The notes below the pieces were generated by a model. The model saw only the letters and a list, made by a program, of their open reading frames with translations. It was not told the DNA's origin and searched no databases. Positions 59,479-64,000 of a DNA stretch of 64,000 nucleotides are shown here, one piece after another. The first letter of the stretch is position 1. The number at the start of each line of letters is the position of its first letter. The stretch lies in assembly GCA_964017195.1 (NCBI GenBank), contig OZ024891.1, forward strand, positions 10,453,182 through 10,517,181, written 5' to 3'. Both the position numbers and the translations under genes were made by a program. The DNA is from Siderastrea radians. Taxonomy: Eukaryota; Cnidaria; Anthozoa; Scleractinia; Rhizangiidae.

Positions 59479-60720
59479 TTTTGTTCAGTTACACTTCGAG
59501 TGACGTCTTGCTCCAGCATCTCTACACCAGAGATCCGGCAAAACCGAACCAATGCGGTTTAATTACGCGTCGTGTGGACCTCTACATTCAAAGGTTATAT
59601 ATTAGGCGGCAGGCTTCTGGGCTTGGGCTTCTGAGGCGATTTCTAGCGCGATGGACAACGCGATGACAGTTTCTGATTGTATGTCATCGCAAAATGGACT
59701 CTACAGAATCGTCTCTTCAGATATTTAAAATTGAAATTCACATACCATGGCAGCTTCCAACGATGTGTCAAATCACCTGAGAGAAATAGCCTGCATAACA
59801 GGCGTTTATTTAGCTGAGCACGAAAACTGTCGGCTTTGCGGTCAGCTAAGCAAACCCCTGTTATGCAAGCTGTGAGAGAAGAGCCTGCTCATCCCTATAA
59901 GCCCCATCATCCCAGCCCCCCCACAACGAACTTTCCCCAAGTCCCTCGCGTTTCAATTGCACCTTTGGGCTGTGCCAATAAACAAAGGCTCTGGGTTCTA
60001 AGCTGCTTTGTAAGTTTAACTTCGGTTTGCCAGCCGCGCCTGTTGAAGACTTAGACAATTTTCGTCTCTTAACTCGAAATTTTATCGATGTTTGCACATT
60101 TATAAAGTTAAACAAGAGATTGAATTTCCAACAAAGTGACGTTTACGGCGGGTTTACAGGTGAGCACTATAAACTTACTTGAGCAAGTATTAAAGGCTTG
60201 GAACGGTGATTTAAGCTTTCGTGCTATTCGCATTTCACACCTCCTTGAATGTATGCTTAATATTTCATAGAACACATCATGAAGTATACTCTGAAGTGTT
60301 ATTTTACCTCCAATAGTGGTTATTCTCCCCTCGGAAAGGAGGTGGATTCCTTCCTCGGGTGCCTTCAGCGTAAAACATTGATTGAACTGTTGAGTTGAAA
60401 CTTGTTCGAACAAGCGAAATGCCCGCCCATATTGATGATTAAGTAAGACTAAGGTCTTTATGTTATGTTGTAAGCTTGTTTTTGTAGTTTTCGTACTCAC
60501 AGATTCCTAGAATTGAGAGGTATGTGTTCATGTCTCGAATTAAACCACTTCCTGCTCCACCCCTGACAAACTTAAACTGTTTTGAGTATAAAGCTGGATT
60601 CAATTGAATGGAATCTCAATCACATGTTCGCCTTACGTTTAGAAATACTTCAAAATAAAGTTTTTGTTTAAAATTTTGTTTTGCCAGGGAAAAGGCATGG
60701 GGGAGATATGCTGTATAGCT
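59479..60720. other. Unassigned flank
   Basis: A minus-strand frame at 60108-60500 with a possible donor after TTGGAG (near 60310) may be an exon, but the residues match nothing I know. Otherwise non-coding. Confidence 0.3.
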
Positions 60721-60847
60721 GTTGTAGTTCAATTTTATCCTTGGTTCAACTTTTATTTTCATTTGTTTCATATGTATTATCATATATTAACATAAAAAAG
60801 AACAAAGGAAAATAAAAATTGAACCAAGGATAAAATTGAACTACAAC
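60721..60847. repeat. Short hairpin element
   Basis: 40-bp arms, GTTGTAGTTCAATTTTATCC... and its inverse ...GGATAAAATTGAACTACAAC, around a ~47-bp AT-rich loop. Probably a small MITE. Confidence 0.75.
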
Positions 60848-62240
60848 ATAGCCACTTTTATACCTCATGTAGATCATGCATGTAGGCCCACAGCAGAAGA
60901 AGAATGAATAGTATCCCACAGTCCTTTGTGTTTGCAACTATATTATCAAAATCTGAAGTGACGTCATCACTCTCTCAAGGGATTGATGGAATGAGTTTCA
61001 CTCAAATGGCGGCAGCTTCGTTTGTAACGTGTTACAATGCAAAATACTCCGTTTCGTAATAACGCGTCTGGTCTAGTACTCACACTGCGTATCAGTGGAA
61101 GAATTTAGTGTTCAACTGAAAGGTTTTGCCTATGCTGCACTTTATTGCAAGGAAATTTGCTAGAGTTTTCTCTAAAGTTTGCACAGATGAAGGGTCTGAT
61201 TGTTCTCGAAGTACATCAATGATCGCTCAGTTGTAGAACAGTCCATCAGTTTGTGGAGTCCTACTTGATTCAAATAAATTGTATTTGCGACATCGTCGTG
61301 AGTATGTTCTTAATTGTCATGTTTCGATCATCAATTCGAATTCGTTGTTAAAGACGAGATCCAGCGAGTTTTATCATGTGTTTACACGAGGATGTTGTTG
61401 ATAGTTGTAAGCAATGTATTCAAAATCCCTTCCTTGAATTCTTTCTAAATGCACAGGACAAGTTTTTAAATACACAGGACAATGGACAATTAACTGGGAC
61501 AATAATTTGCGATCTCGAAATTTTGTGTCAAACTACTTTGACCATTTCAAGAAGAGACAGTGTTAAATAGTGAAATATGTCACCCAGTTGACCATACTCA
61601 AGGAGAAAGCAACTACTAATAACTGGTAATCTTCATGGCTCCTTTTGAGTTCATCTAACAAAACAAAAACGATTAATTCACTCCTTGCTCGCACAGAAAG
61701 GACAATAAAGAAAAAGTGCAATTAATCGCCTTTAACCCTGCTTATTACTCTATTACATTTGTCGCGGAATCGTCCTGTGATTTAAAATGTGATACTCGCA
61801 ATTGTGGGGATTTGGACCACTTTCGAACCTTCAGAAATTTGAAACTGTCAGGTCCCTAAGGGTCACTATGGTACAAAGTTGTCCAAATACCTTTTAATTA
61901 TTCAAATTTTAACTGTTTCTGTAAGTTACTCAAGCATAAAGAGACCTATAATTAATTTCATGCAACTCGTTGAAGCCGTGGTAACGGATAGGGTGAGACG
62001 TTGTTATTCAAATTGTGTAAAAAACCTATTTCTAATGTACTAAATTCAAAAGAAACAACACCTATTTCATATTGAAAGTTGTAAGTTTGTGTTTTGAAGT
62101 GTGCTATCCCCAGCAAAACGCTTTATCTGTGAACAAATCCAAAGCGAAAAAAAGCAAAAACCACCATGTGTCACAAGACATTCGCCATCTTCATGAAATT
62201 ACATGAGGCAAAGGATTGTGGGATACTATTCCTTCTTCTT
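60848..62240. other. Non-coding flank
   Basis: AT-rich. A 64-codon frame at 61376-61570 has no recognisable features. Nothing else seen. Confidence 0.35.
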
Positions 62241-63680
62241 GTAGGCTCACAGGTAGCCAAAGCTTTATTTGTGACTGGAAATCAATAACATTTTATGAAA
62301 TAAACAGTGTTTCTTTGTTGATATCTTACTTTTTTTGCAATTTGGGCCAATGGTTCGCTCTCTGAATGAGAATAAGCGTCTTTCTAATTTTTGCTCCCAA
62401 TTAGTATTATAATATTAGGCAAGGTCGCACACTAATCTGCCATTTCACCCACACAAAAGCATACCTCTTTTCACTAAGTAATGAGCTATATTTCTTGAAA
62501 TGCGCCATTTCCACTCACAATTTCCTGAAACCTGAATGAATCCATAGTCGAAAAAACAACTATACACCGAAAAGTCCCATCTTTCGCAACATTTGTCACC
62601 ATAAACGGCAATACTTTGAGCTTCTTGTACCTGAAATCAAATGTCGGTATTCAACCGCCGACCTCTGCACACAAATCTATGCAAATGTGCTAATCTCATC
62701 TCACTGTTCTCTTCTCACTGGACAATTCGCACAATGGCGTGGACATGACAAAAACTACTGTGTCAGGGAGGTGTGAACGGTAAGGAAATGGCCACGCTTC
62801 ACGCATGAAATGTCACACTCTGTTTACAATCTGCTGGGAAAATGAAATGGTTTCATTTCGCTTTTTTTTAACGGAAACGAAAATAAATACGTGTACTATA
62901 TATTTGTTTTTAATTTTTCTCAAATACAGTTTCAAAGCAAGAGATGTTGACAGTAAAATGTTACTTGAACTTGCAGTTTAGGGCAAACATAAGGAGGATC
63001 CAAATTTGTTTTTTGATTTTCTTCAAGACAGAGACGAGTGGAATGTGCGTGAGTTTTTGTCTGGTGGTTTTTTCTGCAGCAGTATTGTAAACAGAGTGTG
63101 ACATTTAAGGACGTGAAGCGTGACCATTTCTTTACCGTCCACACCTCCCCGACACAGTAGTTTTTGTCATGTCCACGCCATTGTGCGAATTGTTCAGTGC
63201 GAAGAGAACAGCGAGGTGAGATTAGTACATTTGCGTATATTTGTGTGCAGAGGTCGGCGGTTGAATACCGACATTTGATTTCAGGTACAAGAAGCTCAAA
63301 GTATTGCCGTTTATGGTGACAAATGTTGCGAAAGATGGGACTTTTCGGTGTATAGTTGTTTTTTCGACTATGGATTCATTCAGGTTTCAGGAAATTGTGA
63401 GTGGAAATGGCGCATTTCAAGAAATATAGCTCATTATTTAGTGAAAAGAGGTATGCTTTTGTGTGGGTGAAATGGCAGATTAGTGTGCGACCTTGCCTAA
63501 TATTATAATACTAATTGGGAGCAAAAATTAGAAAGACGGTTATTCTCGCTCGGAGAGCGAACAATTGGCTCAAATAGCAAAAAAGTAAGATATCATCAAG
63601 GAAACACTGTTTATTTCATAAAATGTTATTGACTTCCAGTCATAAAATAAAGCTTTGGCTACCTGTGGTAGGCCTGGGCT
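62241..63680. repeat. Large inverted repeat with ~590-bp arms
   Basis: The left arm 62241-62830 and right arm 63084-63680 are inverted copies with scattered mismatches and small indels (for example GAGGTCGGCGGTTGAATACC on the right and its complement on the left). The 253-bp spacer has no ORF of note. Arm divergence of perhaps several percent suggests an old foldback element or an inverted duplication. Confidence 0.85.
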
Positions 63681-64000
63681 GAACTTGAGTGAGAACGTCA
63701 TCAATCACTGCAGTAATATTATTGTCTAGTTATATCACAGGCAGACCGCCCTCTGTTCCTGTGGTTGTTGTTATTGAAATCTGAGCATCGATCTATAAAT
63801 AAGTGTGTATAGAAGAATGCGCCAGCACACTGCCAACGGTGATGACATGCTCATTGGTAGATTTGAAACTGGCTCCGATTTTGTTGAGAAAGTGGCTTTT
63901 GGGACTTCAGGTTCGCTTTTCTCAGTAAATTTTGGAAGGATGAAGCTCTAATTCAGTGCAGGCATGAAGAAAATTTCAATGGTTTGGTCTCCATTCCAAC
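63681..64000. other. Window edge, nothing assigned
   Basis: No feature seen beyond the inverted repeat. Confidence 0.3.

Overview
The window is nuclear DNA of a metazoan, most likely an anthozoan cnidarian (stony coral or close relative). It shows short exons with canonical GT/AG introns, secreted proteins built from phase-1 modules (PAN/apple, EGF, thrombospondin type 1, trefoil, fibrinogen-like), many MITEs and hairpin elements, and microsatellites. No bacterial genes, tRNAs, rRNAs or CRISPR arrays were seen.

Layout. (1) 1-1.9 kb: the edge of a coiled-coil, retroelement-like ORF on the minus strand, then a MITE. (2) 1.906-21.298 kb and 33.715-53.581 kb: two near-identical copies of a ~19.5 kb segment. 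Each copy holds two older, more diverged ~5 kb sub-units (starting near 1.9, 11.6, 33.7 and 43.3 kb), and each sub-unit carries the signal-peptide, PAN and EGF exons of a secreted-protein gene. (3) 21.3-29.3 kb: a compact cluster of virus-type genes between the two copies. (4) 29.3-33.7 kb: hairpin, dispersed repeats and a MITE. (5) 53.6-64 kb: right flank with the 5' exons of gene C, then repeat-rich DNA with large inverted repeats.

Host genes, all on the minus strand. Gene B (signal peptide, PAN, EGF, fibrinogen-like N-terminal part, conserved C-terminal domain; 5 exons, 377 codons) is present twice, at 9.1-14.2 and 40.9-46.0 kb. Gene C (signal peptide, PAN, two EGF, two TSP1, trefoil; 6 exons, 361 codons) is complete at 49.9-56.3 kb. 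Only its last three exons exist in the left copy, at 18.1-20.4 kb. Gene A (signal peptide, PAN, EGF) starts at 35.8 kb. No matching downstream exons were found in the spacer, but its exon phases fit the orphan left-copy TSP1-TSP1-trefoil exons, so the duplication may have made a fusion gene. The left gene A is broken by a MITE in the signal-peptide exon and by a 1-bp deletion. The left gene B has lost a splice acceptor. The right-hand exons are clean.

The virus-type cluster has a double-jelly-roll-type major capsid protein, penton-like protein, A32-type packaging ATPase, collagen-like fibre, small basic core-like protein, proline-rich acidic protein, a 2-TM-like protein and two unrecognised proteins. 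The first genes diverge from a 35-bp intergenic spacer, and neighbouring genes overlap by 1-4 bases. Short TATATA motifs precede many starts. No polymerase or integrase is visible. Several genes carry frameshifts, many at A-runs, and the last gene on the left is cut near the duplication breakpoint. I read it as an endogenous, decaying polinton/adintovirus-like morphogenesis module. It lies within what would be the large intron of the possible fusion gene.

Caveat: the two ~19.5 kb copies could also be two uncollapsed haplotypes placed in tandem by the assembler.
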